Assembly (NCBI RefSeq): GCF_000160135.1
Contig: NZ_GG729934.1
Location: 252,499-316,498, forward strand
DNA from: Oribacterium sp. oral taxon 078 str. F0262
GTDB taxonomy: Bacteria; Bacillota; Clostridia; Lachnospirales; Lachnospiraceae
Length of the DNA stretch: 64,000 bases
Direction: 5' to 3'
The notes beneath the pieces are model-generated. The model was not told where the DNA came from. It worked only from the letters and a program-made list of their open reading frames with translations, and did no database searches. The position numbers and the translations under genes were made by a program. Below are positions 34,152 through 42,085 of this stretch, piece by piece. How positions within the stretch are numbered: the first letter of the stretch is position 1; each line of letters starts with the position of its first letter.

Positions 34152-35195
34152 TTATCCTTTCTCCTCTTCCCGATCCGGGAGCGCCTCTTCGCTTTTCTCC
34201 GCCAAAAGACTTCTCTCGATCTTCCCAACGATATCCCTTCGGCAAAAGTCCGCGCACTGTCTGACAGCGTGCTTTAGCTCCGTACCATCCGTGTTGCCGT
34301 GCACCTTTACGACGAGCCCCTTCAGTCCGAGAATCGGCGCGCCGCCGTAGCGCTTTGCATCGAATTTAGAGAGCCCCTTTTTCAGGCTTTTCTGAATCAA
34401 GGCTGCGCCGAGCAGGGTGATGGGACCGCTCTGCTTCAGACAATCCTTAATTTCTGTGAGGAGCATCTTTCCGACTCCCTCATACATCTTTAAGACGACA
34501 TTCCCGACGAAGGCGTCCGCGACAACGACATCGCAGCTTCCCTCCACGATATCCCTTGCCTCGACGGAGCCCTGAAAATGGAGCTCCTCATCCGCTCTGA
34601 GAAGAGGCATCGCCTCCTTCACCAGCCGATTTCCCTTCTCCTCCTCCGCGCCGATATTCACAAGTCCGACCGAAGGCCTCTCGATGCCGAGCATCTCCCG
34701 GAGATAAATGCTTCCCATTTTTGCAAACTGCAAAAGCCATTCCGGACTCGCGTCCACATTGGCCCCGCAGTCCGTGAGGAGACAGACCCCTCTCCTCGTC
34801 GGAATCAGCGCAGCGAGGGGCGGCCGGTAAATGCCGCGGATCCTCCCGACGATCAGCTGGGCTCCCGCAAGGATTGCCCCGGAGGATCCGGCGGAGATCA
34901 GCGCATCCGCCTTCCCCTCCTTTACAAACTGCATTCCCCTCACAATAGAGGAATCCTTCTTTCTCCGGATCGCAAGCACCGGGGACTCGTGAAGAGAGAT
35001 CACATCCTCCGCATTGACAAGCTCCACCCGCTCCCCGTCGAAGGAATACTGCGAAAGCAAAGCGGAAATCCTCTCCTTCGGTCCGAAAAGGAAAAGTTTC
35101 GTGTCCTCCGTCTCCCCGAGGGACTCGATGGCCCCCTTTACGATGGCCTCCGGAGACTCATCTCCTCCCATCGCATCGATCGCAACTTTGATCAT
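34152..35195 (-). CDS. plsX: Phosphate acyltransferase PlsX
   Basis: Makes acyl phosphate from acyl-ACP as the first step of membrane phospholipid synthesis; 347 residues. The N-terminal IDAMGGD and the segment LLTDCGANVDASPEWLLQFA are diagnostic. The ATG at 35195 has GGGAG upstream and a 17-bp hairpin (35208-35224) just before it. The usual preceding rpmF and DUF177 genes are missing; in their place is a long non-coding repeat-rich region. Confidence 0.95.
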   Translation of the reverse strand: MIKVAIDAMGGDESPEAIVKGAIESLGETEDTKLFLFGPKERISALLSQYSFDGERVELVNAEDVISLHESPVLAIRRKKDSSIVRGMQFVKEGKADALISAGSSGAILAGAQLIVGRIRGIYRPPLAALIPTRRGVCLLTDCGANVDASPEWLLQFAKMGSIYLREMLGIERPSVGLVNIGAEEEKGNRLVKEAMPLLRADEELHFQGSVEARDIVEGSCDVVVADAFVGNVVLKMYEGVGKMLLTEIKDCLKQSGPITLLGAALIQKSLKKGLSKFDAKRYGGAPILGLKGLVVKVHGNTDGTELKHAVRQCADFCRRDIVGKIERSLLAEKSEEALPDREEEKG

Positions 35196-35247
35196 AAAAA
35201 ACTCCCATGCCGGAATACCCGGCATCCATAAACATAAGCTTTTGTAA

Positions 35248-35332
35248 GACTCGGCTTCGCCCGGGAGGCACTTCTCTTCAAGAAGACTCAAGTACGCTCC
35301 GAGTCTGCCTGATGGCAGACTTCTGCACTTAC
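35248..35332. repeat. Structured intergenic repeat, copy A
   Basis: An 85-bp copy sharing its first 23 nt and a 37-nt 3' block exactly with copy B. The ends GACTCGG (35248-35254) and CCGAGTC (35299-35305) can pair, and GTCTGCC/GGCAGAC (35303-35309 with 35314-35320) forms a further hairpin. It lacks one internal hairpin present in copy B. Confidence 0.8.
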
Positions 35333-35449
35333 ATACTAGGGAAATGGTCGTGACAGGGTTGCGAATGCCGCCCTTGCCGTTTTGTCCGTCTGCGCACAGG
35401 CCGTCTGCCGCCCCGGCGTTTAGCGATTTGGTCTTTTAAATCGCTTAAG

Positions 35450-35560
35450 GACTCGGCTTCGCCCGGGAGGCATCAGCCGATCTCCCTTCGGGAGACACTT
35501 CTCTTCGAGAAGTGGTCAAGTACGCTCCGAGTCTGCCTGATGGCAGACTTCTACGCTTAC
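35450..35560. repeat. Structured intergenic repeat, copy B
   Basis: A 111-bp copy. An outer 7-bp stem GACTCGG/CCGAGTC (35450-35456 with 35527-35533) encloses perfect small hairpins TCTCCC-ttc-GGGAGA (35481-35495) and CACTTCTC-ttc-GAGAAGTG (35496-35514); GTCTGCC-tgat-GGCAGAC follows. The extra hairpin relative to copy A looks like an insertion of a stem-loop unit. Confidence 0.8.
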
Positions 35561-35671
35561 GCGCCGCTGGCCGCGGCAGTCGGAGCGAGAGCGTCCTGTG
35601 CCGGGCGGGCAAAAGGCAGAAGAAGCGGTGTCCCTGCGTACTCATACCTCTTGTCTCGTCAAATGCCGAAA

Positions 35672-35753
35672 GATCTTATAGAGGGCCTTCGCGCTATCCG
35701 CGCCTCTCGGGACCATCTTGCTCACAGCGGTTCCCAGGGATTCGGCCTTCCTG
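35672..35753 (-). pseudogene. Fragment of a trkH gene
   Basis: 82 bp with 74 identities (90%) to 18299-18380 inside trkH, in the same orientation. In the trkH frame it encodes SKMVPRGADSAKALYKIF where trkH has SKMVPRVADSAKALYKIY. The similarity stops sharply at both ends. It is flanked by 24-bp direct repeats. The surrounding open frame (35642-35980 on the - strand) does not continue any TrkH sequence, so this is a remnant or captured piece. Confidence 0.75.
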
Positions 35754-35931
35754 AGGATCCTCATCAAGTATAAGTCCACGCGCTGCTCCGCTTCTTTGAA
35801 GCTCCCGCATCGCTCACAGGTATTCGACAATCGCCCTGCTCGCAATGCTCGCATGGCTTTTTGTCTCATACCTCTTGTTCCGTCAAATATCCAAATGCTC
35901 CTGCAAGCAAGCTTGCTCCGCATTTGTCTGC

Positions 35932-35980
35932 TTGACGGAGACTTATACAGTACTATAGTAAATTCCAAAGAAGCCGTCAA
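35932..35980. promoter_or_regulatory. Two opposed promoters sharing a palindromic -10 box
   Basis: + strand: TTGACG (35932-35937), 16-bp spacer, TATAGT (35954-35959). - strand: TTGACG (35975-35980), 17-bp spacer, TATAGT (35952-35957). Both -10 boxes sit in the palindrome TACTATAGTA (35951-35960). The - promoter faces plsX; the + promoter faces the terminator at 36002. Confidence 0.55.
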
Positions 35981-36036
35981 CCGTCCTTATTCCGCACAGG
36001 GGAGAGGGGCGCGGGTTTCCGCGCCCCTCTCTTTTT
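35966..36036 (+). ncRNA. Candidate ~70-nt small RNA
   Basis: The + strand promoter at 35932-35959 predicts a start near 35966, and a perfect intrinsic terminator ends at about 36036, with no open frame between. This is inference from promoter and terminator signals alone. Confidence 0.3.
36002..36036 (+). terminator. Strong intrinsic terminator (+ strand)
   Basis: A 13-bp perfect GC-rich stem (36002-36014 with 36019-36031) with a 4-nt loop and TTTTT at 36032-36036. The T-run is on the + strand only. The same hairpin lies 28 nt after the EF-G-like stop on the - strand, where it has no T-run. Confidence 0.85.
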
Positions 36037-36063
36037 CGGAGCTCTGCCAGGAGAGGCTTCCGC

Positions 36064-38160
36064 CTATTCCTGTGCCTTTGCCTCTTCCGCTTCCGCGACG
36101 AGCTGGTTCTGAATATCTCCCGGCGTCTGCTCATAGCGCACAAATTCGTACTCGTAGATGCCGCTTCCCCCCGTCATGGAGCGAAGATCCGTATTGTAGC
36201 CGTAGAGATTGCTCATCGGAAGCTCCGCCTCGATGCACTGCTTTCCGCCGTGCAGGGCATTCATGCCGAGCACTCTTCCACGCCGCTTCGTGAGGTCTCC
36301 CATGATATCCCCCGTATTGGAATCCGGGACCGTGACCTTCAAGGACACGATCGGCTCCAGGAGGACAGGCTGCGCCTGCATGAAGCCATCCTTAAAGGCG
36401 AGGCTCGCGGCGGTCTTGAAGGCCTGCTCGGAGGAGTCCACCGGATGATAGGAGCCGTCCAGGAGCACTGCCTTCAGCCCGACCACAGGATAACCGGCGA
36501 GCGGTCCCTTTTTGCAGGATTCCTGAATCCCCTTCTCGACCGCGGGGAAGTAGTTCTTCGGGACGGAGCCCCCGAAGACCTTCTCCTCAAAGACATAGGC
36601 CTTCTCATTGTCCCCGCTGGGGGAGAACTCCATGATGACATCCCCGTACTGCCCGTGCCCTCCGGACTGCTTTTTATAGCGGCCCTGGACCTTCACCGCC
36701 TTTTTGATGGTTTCCCGGTAGGCAAAGCGGGGCTTTTCGAGGAGCAGGGCCGCATTATAGCGCTCCCGGATCTTGGACTGAACCACCTCGAGCTGCTGCT
36801 CCCCGATGCCGTAGAGAAGGGCCTGGCGATTCTCCGGATCCGGAGCGGTCCGAAGCGTCCGATCCTCCTCCATCATCCGGGAAAGAGCCGTGGAGATCTT
36901 GTCCTCATCGGCCTTGTTTTCCGCGCGATAGGCCATATAGGTATAGGGTGTCGGGAAATGCGGGCCGTGGTAGAGGACGGGGGCATTTCTCACCGCAATG
37001 CTGTCTCCCGTTTCCGTGACGCTGAGCTTTGCGACAGCGCCGATATCCCCCGCGCGGAGCTCGGGGACCTCGATGGCCTCACTCCCCCGGAGGATATAGA
37101 GCTTTCCGACCTTCTCCATGCTCTCCCGGTTTACATTGTAGATCTCAGAGCTCTGGCGGAGCGTCCCGGTGCAGATCTTCATGAGGCTGTACTTCCCCAT
37201 GAAGGGATCGACGATGGTCTTAAAGACCTTGGCGCTCAGAGAGGCCTCGGGATTGAACTTCGCGCTGAAGTGCTCCCCGGAGGAGGCATCCACTCCCATC
37301 GTCTCGGATTCGTTTGGAGCCGGGAAATACTTCTCGATGATCTGAAGGAGGACGTTAAAGCCCTGGGCATGGATGCCGGAGCCCATCAGGACGGGGGCAA
37401 TGCTGCAGGTTCTGACATTTTCCTTCAGCGCATTCTGGATCTCCTCTATCGTAAACTCCTCCCCGGAGAAGTATTTCTCCATATACTCGTCGGAGGTCTC
37501 CGCTACCGCCTCCAGGAGGGCGCTTCTTGCGATGCCGAGATTTTTCTGAACATAGTCCGGGATATCGCAGGCCTCGTACTCATTTTTCTTCGTGAAGCGG
37601 CGGCCCGCCATCTTTACGACATTGACAAAGCCGACGAATTTCTCGTTCTCGCGGATCGGAAGCTGGAAGGGGGCGACGGAGCGGCCGAAGCGCTTCTCCA
37701 GGTCCAGTACGAGCTGACGGAAGGAGGCATGGTCATCATCCATATTTGTGACAAAGAAGAGTCTCGGAAGCTTCTCTCTCTCGCAGAGCTCCCAGGCCTT
37801 CACGGTTCCGGGCTCGATGCCGGCCTTGCAGTTTACGACGATGACTGCGGCGTCGGCGGCGGAGACCGCCTCCTCCACCTCACCCACAAAGTCGAAGTAT
37901 CCCGGGCTGTCCAGGATATTGATCTTGTACTCGCCCTTTTCCCCCTTGTATTCAATCGGAATGAGGGAAGTGGAGATCGAGAACTTCCGCCTCTTCTCCT
38001 CCTTCTCATAATCGGAAATCGTATTTCCGTCCGGAACGGTTCCCATTCTCTGGATCGTCCCCGTCACATAGGCGAGAGCCTCCGCGACTGTGGTCTTTCC
38101 CGCCCCGCCGTGGCCCAAGAGAATTACATTCCGAATGCTTCCGGTGTCATAAACCTTCAT
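36064..38160 (-). CDS. Elongation factor G paralogue (translational GTPase)
   Basis: A 698-residue EF-G-type GTPase with all five EF-G domains by length. The P-loop is GHGGAGKT (residues 16-23) in place of the AHIDAGKT of the main EF-G, and the NKxD motif has become TNMDDD, both marks of the EF-G-like paralogue group widespread in Firmicutes. DSPGYFDF is the G3 motif. The ATG at 38160 has AGGAGGGAAAGAGGAT upstream. It stands alone with its own promoter and is not next to rpsL-rpsG-tuf. Its task is not established. Confidence 0.88.
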   Translation of the reverse strand: MKVYDTGSIRNVILLGHGGAGKTTVAEALAYVTGTIQRMGTVPDGNTISDYEKEEKRRKFSISTSLIPIEYKGEKGEYKINILDSPGYFDFVGEVEEAVSAADAAVIVVNCKAGIEPGTVKAWELCEREKLPRLFFVTNMDDDHASFRQLVLDLEKRFGRSVAPFQLPIRENEKFVGFVNVVKMAGRRFTKKNEYEACDIPDYVQKNLGIARSALLEAVAETSDEYMEKYFSGEEFTIEEIQNALKENVRTCSIAPVLMGSGIHAQGFNVLLQIIEKYFPAPNESETMGVDASSGEHFSAKFNPEASLSAKVFKTIVDPFMGKYSLMKICTGTLRQSSEIYNVNRESMEKVGKLYILRGSEAIEVPELRAGDIGAVAKLSVTETGDSIAVRNAPVLYHGPHFPTPYTYMAYRAENKADEDKISTALSRMMEEDRTLRTAPDPENRQALLYGIGEQQLEVVQSKIRERYNAALLLEKPRFAYRETIKKAVKVQGRYKKQSGGHGQYGDVIMEFSPSGDNEKAYVFEEKVFGGSVPKNYFPAVEKGIQESCKKGPLAGYPVVGLKAVLLDGSYHPVDSSEQAFKTAASLAFKDGFMQAQPVLLEPIVSLKVTVPDSNTGDIMGDLTKRRGRVLGMNALHGGKQCIEAELPMSNLYGYNTDLRSMTGGSGIYEYEFVRYEQTPGDIQNQLVAEAEEAKAQE

Positions 38161-38202
38161 ATCCTCTTTCCCTCCTGTCGTCGAGCTCATTAAACTATGC
38201 CT

Positions 38203-38231
38203 ATTGTACTAAAACAGATAGGAGAATACAA
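38203..38231 (-). promoter_or_regulatory. Promoter of the EF-G paralogue
   Basis: On the - strand TTGTAT (38226-38231), a 17-bp spacer and TACAAT (38203-38208), 43 nt ahead of the start codon. Confidence 0.65.
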
Positions 38232-38268
38232 GATTTATATGGCGGATTTATGAGCTTTGGAGGCTTTT

Positions 38269-39990
38269 CTAATAGCGGAAGCTCTCCGCAAGCGCGGCAT
38301 TTTCCACAAGCTTTTGATAGCTCACGGAGCTCTTTAAGAGTTCCTTGTGTTTCCCCTCCGCCTCCGTCCTTCCCTCTTCGATGACCACGATCTTGTCCAC
38401 GTTTTCGACGGATTTCAGACGGTGAGAGATGATGAGCACTGTCCTCCCCCGGATCAGACTGTTCAGGCTCTCCTGGATCTTTTCCTCGTTTTCCACATCG
38501 AGAGAGGCCGCGATCTCATCCAGAATGAGGATCGGGGCATTCTTAAGGAAGGCTCTTGCGATCGAGATCCTCTGCCGCTCTCCTCCGGAGAGCGAGGCGC
38601 CGTTCTCTCCGATCAGGCTGTGAATCCCATCCGGCAATCTTTCGATGAAGTCCGTGCAGTTTGCGAGGCGGGCGGCCTCCATCACCTCCTCATCCGAGGC
38701 ATCCTTCCGCCCGATCCGGATATTCTCCAGGACGGAGCTGTTAAAGAGCGTCACATCCTGAAAGACGATCGAGACCTTCCGAAAGAGGGAGTCCGTGGAG
38801 ATTTCCCGGATATCCCTTCCGTCGATCCGGATGCTGCCCTTCTCATAGTCATAGAGCCGGGATATCACCCGGAGAATGCTGGTCTTTCCGCAGCCGCTCC
38901 GCCCGACCAGTGCTGTCACCTCTCCCTGCCTTGCGGAGAAGGAGACGCTCCTTAACACCGGCGTCTCATCATTATAGGAGAAGGCGACCTTTTCCAGATC
39001 GATCGTACAGCTTTTCAGCTCGTGCTCCTCTCCCCCCTGGAGCTTCGTCTGCCGTATCGCATCGATTCTCTGCACCCGCGCATTCAGGTAGAAAAGCTCT
39101 GCACTGAACATGGAGAGTCCGTCCATCCCCTCTTTTATCTTCATCGCCGCGAGGATATAGCCGATGAGGTAGAGGATACTGATCTCCCCCGAGAGATAAA
39201 GAGCGGTTCCCGTCAGGATGACCGCGGGGAGAGCCAGCTGCATGATAAGTCCCGAGAGCGTCACCGGAACCGCCTGCATCAGCTCCGTTCGGATATGAAG
39301 CCGCTCGCTCTCCTCCATCGTCCGGTAGAGCTCGGCCCTTTTTTCCAGGGAAAGCCCCAGACTCCGAAGCTCCTGCTGCATCTCGATCGTCTCCTGAAAT
39401 TTCTCGGAATTCTCCCTTAGTTGTTCATAATATTTCCGCGCGCCGCTGACCTGTATCCCCCGGGAGAGGCGAATCAGGAGAAGATCCGCGAGGACGGGAA
39501 TAATGACGGCGAGCCCTAGGCGAAAGTCCCCCGCGAGAAGGAGGACGGAGATCAAGGGGAAGAAGAGGAAAAAACCGATCGTCCTCGCCATCGCATGGCT
39601 CATCGCGTGCTCGATCGCCGTCACATCGCTCATGATCGTCTGCGAAAGATCCGAGAGATCGTGCTTTGAAAAGTAGGACAGAGGGAGCTTTGTAAGTCTC
39701 TTTGCGATCTCGATCCGAAGATTCGCGCTCTCCCGATAGGTCTCATTGAAGAGGGAGTCATATTCCAATCCAAGCTGAAAGGCCATTAGGAAAAGGATGA
39801 GGACGGAGAGAAGCAGGTAGAACGCGCTTCCGCGGAGTCCCGTAAAGAGAAGTCCCTCAAGGAAAAACATCAAGATCATGGCCGGAATCATATTCAGGAG
39901 ATAGCCGAAAAAGCAGGCAATGCTCGCCCGGATAAGGCCCTCTGCGCCCTGCTCTGTCAGGGCGAATTTATGCTGCAGATACTTTCTCAT
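38269..39990 (-). CDS. ABC exporter-type ATPase/permease, second subunit
   Basis: A 573-residue half-transporter with six membrane segments (about residues 20-290) fused to an ATPase domain: Walker A GRSGCGKTS, signature LSGGERQR and Walker B ILILDEIAASLD. The ATG at 39990 overlaps the stop of the preceding gene by 4 bp and has GGAGGG upstream, so the two subunits are coupled and probably form a heterodimer. The pair resembles the exporter-fold transporters that import siderophores (IrtAB/YbtPQ); the substrate is not shown by sequence. Confidence 0.88.
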   Translation of the reverse strand: MRKYLQHKFALTEQGAEGLIRASIACFFGYLLNMIPAMILMFFLEGLLFTGLRGSAFYLLLSVLILFLMAFQLGLEYDSLFNETYRESANLRIEIAKRLTKLPLSYFSKHDLSDLSQTIMSDVTAIEHAMSHAMARTIGFFLFFPLISVLLLAGDFRLGLAVIIPVLADLLLIRLSRGIQVSGARKYYEQLRENSEKFQETIEMQQELRSLGLSLEKRAELYRTMEESERLHIRTELMQAVPVTLSGLIMQLALPAVILTGTALYLSGEISILYLIGYILAAMKIKEGMDGLSMFSAELFYLNARVQRIDAIRQTKLQGGEEHELKSCTIDLEKVAFSYNDETPVLRSVSFSARQGEVTALVGRSGCGKTSILRVISRLYDYEKGSIRIDGRDIREISTDSLFRKVSIVFQDVTLFNSSVLENIRIGRKDASDEEVMEAARLANCTDFIERLPDGIHSLIGENGASLSGGERQRISIARAFLKNAPILILDEIAASLDVENEEKIQESLNSLIRGRTVLIISHRLKSVENVDKIVVIEEGRTEAEGKHKELLKSSVSYQKLVENAALAESFRY

Positions 39991-41735
39991 CCCTCTACCC
40001 TCCATTCATTGGCTCTGCCATAGAGCTCCTGCAGCCTCCGGTAACGGCTGTCTTTTGCCATAAGAGCTTCATCGCTCCCCCGCTCGATGATCCTCCCCTT
40101 TTCCAGCACGAGGATTTCATCGACGTTTCGGATGCTGCTCAGCCGGTGGGCAATCATAATGACGGTCCTCCCCTTCATGAGATGGGAAAAAGCCAGCTGG
40201 AGCTCATGCTCATTCTCCGGATCCACGGCGGCGCTCGCCTCGTCCAGGATGACAATGCGGCTTTTCTTAAGGATCGCCCTCGCGATGCTGATCCGCTGCT
40301 TCTCTCCCCCGGAGAGATAGACTCCCTTAGACCCGATCAGAGTGTTCTCCCGCTCCCTGAATTTGTCCAGGATGCTGCCGCAGCCCGCAAGGTGCAAGGC
40401 CTCCAGAACCTCCTCCCTCTTCGCATCCCGCCTGGCGAGGCTCACATTGTCATAGATGCTCATCTTGAAGAGGCGGGCATCCTGGAAGACGAAGCTGATA
40501 TTCTCGGAAAGGGCCCTCTCGGAGTAGCTCTCGATGGGGCGTCCTCCGATCCGGATGCATCCGCCGTTTATCTTATAAAAGCCGGAGATCAGCTTCACAA
40601 TCGTGGATTTCCCGCTCCCTGAGTCTCCTAAGAGGGCATAGATCTTCTTCTCCGGAAGATGGAAGCTGAGCTTCTCAAGCACCGGTCTCCCCTCGAGATA
40701 GGAGAAGTCCACCTCCTCAAAGTCGATATCGCAGTGCGGAAAGCTCTCCTCCGTTCCGAAGGAGATCTTGTCCTTTTGCATGGAAGCATAGAGCTCCTCC
40801 AGGCGGTTCACGGCGTATTTTCCCTCGAAGGCGTGCTGGGAGACATACATGATCTTCATGATGCTGTTAAAGAGCGTCCCTCCGAGGAAGAAGAGCATGA
40901 TGAGCTCTGATGCGAGCCTTCCCGGATCGGAAAAGGGGGCGATGAAGAGAGAGATCGGAGGGATCAGGAAGAGGACGAGGCCGAAGAAAATAAGCTGAAA
41001 GAGAACGTAGGGCTTTTTGCAGCTCTTCGAATACTCGTAGGCGTAGCGGGCATAGTCCTGAATCGCCCTGCTCAGGCTCTTAAAGGAGTCCAGATCGGCG
41101 CCGAAGATCTTGATAACCTGGATTCCCCGCACATATTCCACAGTTTCCGCGCTGAGCTTTTCCAAAGAGTTTTGGTAGATCTCCATGAAGTTCTTATTCC
41201 CCATCATGAGATAGAGGAGAAGCAGAGAGAGGAGAAAGACAAGTGTGAGCGTGATCCCAAGTCTTGGGCTGATGAGATAAGCGAGAAAGAGAAGGAGGAG
41301 AGGCGTGATGAGAGCACCCGTATTGTCCGGGATCAGATGCGCTACGATCATATGCGTCTGTGCGGCATTGTCATCGATGATCTTCCGCGTCTTCCCGGAG
41401 GGAGTCAGGTCGAAGAAGCGGAAGCTCGCATCCGTCAGCCCGTCGATGCCCCTCTTTCGGAGATTGGTCTCCAGGCGAAAGCCGAGCACATGGCTTATAA
41501 GCACTGCTGTCACATAGATCAGGGAAGCGAGCGCGAGCATCCCCGCGATGAGAAGGGCCGCTCTCCCCGCCCCGGAGCCGTCCTTTTGAAGGATCAGCCT
41601 TTCCAGAAAACAGTTCAGATAAAAATATCCTCCCACGGTAAAGAACGAGGAGAGGGCGGAAAAGAAAAGCGCGAGATAAGCAAGATAGCGCTCCCGCGGC
41701 ACATAATGCAGCAGCTTCTTATAGACATCAAACAT
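39987..41735 (-). CDS. ABC exporter-type ATPase/permease, first subunit
   Basis: A 582-residue half-transporter with an N-terminal six-helix membrane domain and a C-terminal ATPase domain: Walker A GDSGSGKST, signature LSGGEKQR and Walker B IVILDEASAAVD. Both subunits of the pair keep catalytic glutamates, so both ATP sites may work. It is first in a two-gene operon whose promoter (41983-42011) is covered by an inverted repeat resembling a metalloregulator site, which suggests a metal or siderophore link. Confidence 0.88.
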   Translation of the reverse strand: MFDVYKKLLHYVPRERYLAYLALFFSALSSFFTVGGYFYLNCFLERLILQKDGSGAGRAALLIAGMLALASLIYVTAVLISHVLGFRLETNLRKRGIDGLTDASFRFFDLTPSGKTRKIIDDNAAQTHMIVAHLIPDNTGALITPLLLLFLAYLISPRLGITLTLVFLLSLLLLYLMMGNKNFMEIYQNSLEKLSAETVEYVRGIQVIKIFGADLDSFKSLSRAIQDYARYAYEYSKSCKKPYVLFQLIFFGLVLFLIPPISLFIAPFSDPGRLASELIMLFFLGGTLFNSIMKIMYVSQHAFEGKYAVNRLEELYASMQKDKISFGTEESFPHCDIDFEEVDFSYLEGRPVLEKLSFHLPEKKIYALLGDSGSGKSTIVKLISGFYKINGGCIRIGGRPIESYSERALSENISFVFQDARLFKMSIYDNVSLARRDAKREEVLEALHLAGCGSILDKFRERENTLIGSKGVYLSGGEKQRISIARAILKKSRIVILDEASAAVDPENEHELQLAFSHLMKGRTVIMIAHRLSSIRNVDEILVLEKGRIIERGSDEALMAKDSRYRRLQELYGRANEWRVEG

Positions 41736-42085
41736 ACGATCCCCCGATCCGCCGCGGCCGCGGCAGGCTCCATAGCTGAAACAGCTTCCTCATCCGCTGC
41801 CTGTCAATACCCAAAATCCGGGGATAATCGAGTACAAACCCGGAACAAAGGCCCAGGTTCCTGCCGCCCGGCCGAAAAAAACGGCCGATAAATAAAAAAG
41901 CGACGCAAAAAGACCCCATGGGACAAAACAGAGCGGAGACAAAACGGGGATTCCGAAGATACTTCGGAGCTCCGATATAGTTAGTATAAGCTAACTTATC
42001 CGCAGATACAATACTGTTTTTTCCCTCTGGGGTCTTTTCGGATCCTTTTTTCCGTCAGATGATCCGATCCTGTCATATGATCCGA
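41736..42085. other. Intergenic region between tyrA and the ABC pair
   Basis: 350 nt without a gene. It holds the ABC operon promoter and dyad (41979-42011), a predicted leader of about 240 nt, and an 11-bp inverted repeat AAAAGACCCCA (41908-41918) and TGGGGTCTTTT (42028-42038) whose arms bracket the promoter. No clear tyrA terminator was seen. Confidence 0.6.
41979..42011 (-). promoter_or_regulatory. Promoter of the ABC pair with overlapping 18-bp dyad
   Basis: On the - strand TTGTAT (42006-42011), a 17-bp spacer and TATACT (41983-41988). The inverted repeat AGTTAG-CTTATA-CTAACT (41979-41996) covers the -10 box. It resembles the TTAG/CTAA arms of DtxR/MntR-type iron or manganese operators, so repression by a metal-loaded regulator is plausible. 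Confidence 0.55.

Larger units (their letters stand above)
35196..36063. other. 868-nt gene-free, repeat-rich region (likely plsX operon leader)
   Basis: No open frame here looks like a real gene. The region contains two copies of a structured repeat (35248-35332 and 35450-35560), a trkH-like fragment (35672-35753) flanked by 24-bp direct repeats (35641-35664 and 35865-35888, 22 of 24 identical), a nested inverted repeat (35879-35939), opposed promoters (35932-35980) and a + strand terminator (36002-36036). If the - strand promoter is used, the plsX operon has a leader of about 750 nt. Confidence 0.7.

Noticed and set aside
35450-35533. tRNA-like cloverleaf in repeat copy B
   Set aside because: The 84-nt length and 7-bp outer stem suggest a tRNA, but there is no T-arm GGTTCRA sequence, no anticodon arm and no CCA context on either strand.
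35642-35980. 112-codon - strand open frame in the repeat region
   Set aside because: It contains the trkH fragment but also runs through the nested inverted repeats and the promoter. Only the 82-bp fragment has a known source, so I list that alone.
36250-38193. 647-codon open frame on the + strand opposite the EF-G paralogue
   Set aside because: It is the antisense shadow of a conserved GTPase gene, rich in Leu, Arg and Asp without any motif, and has no ribosome-binding site of note.
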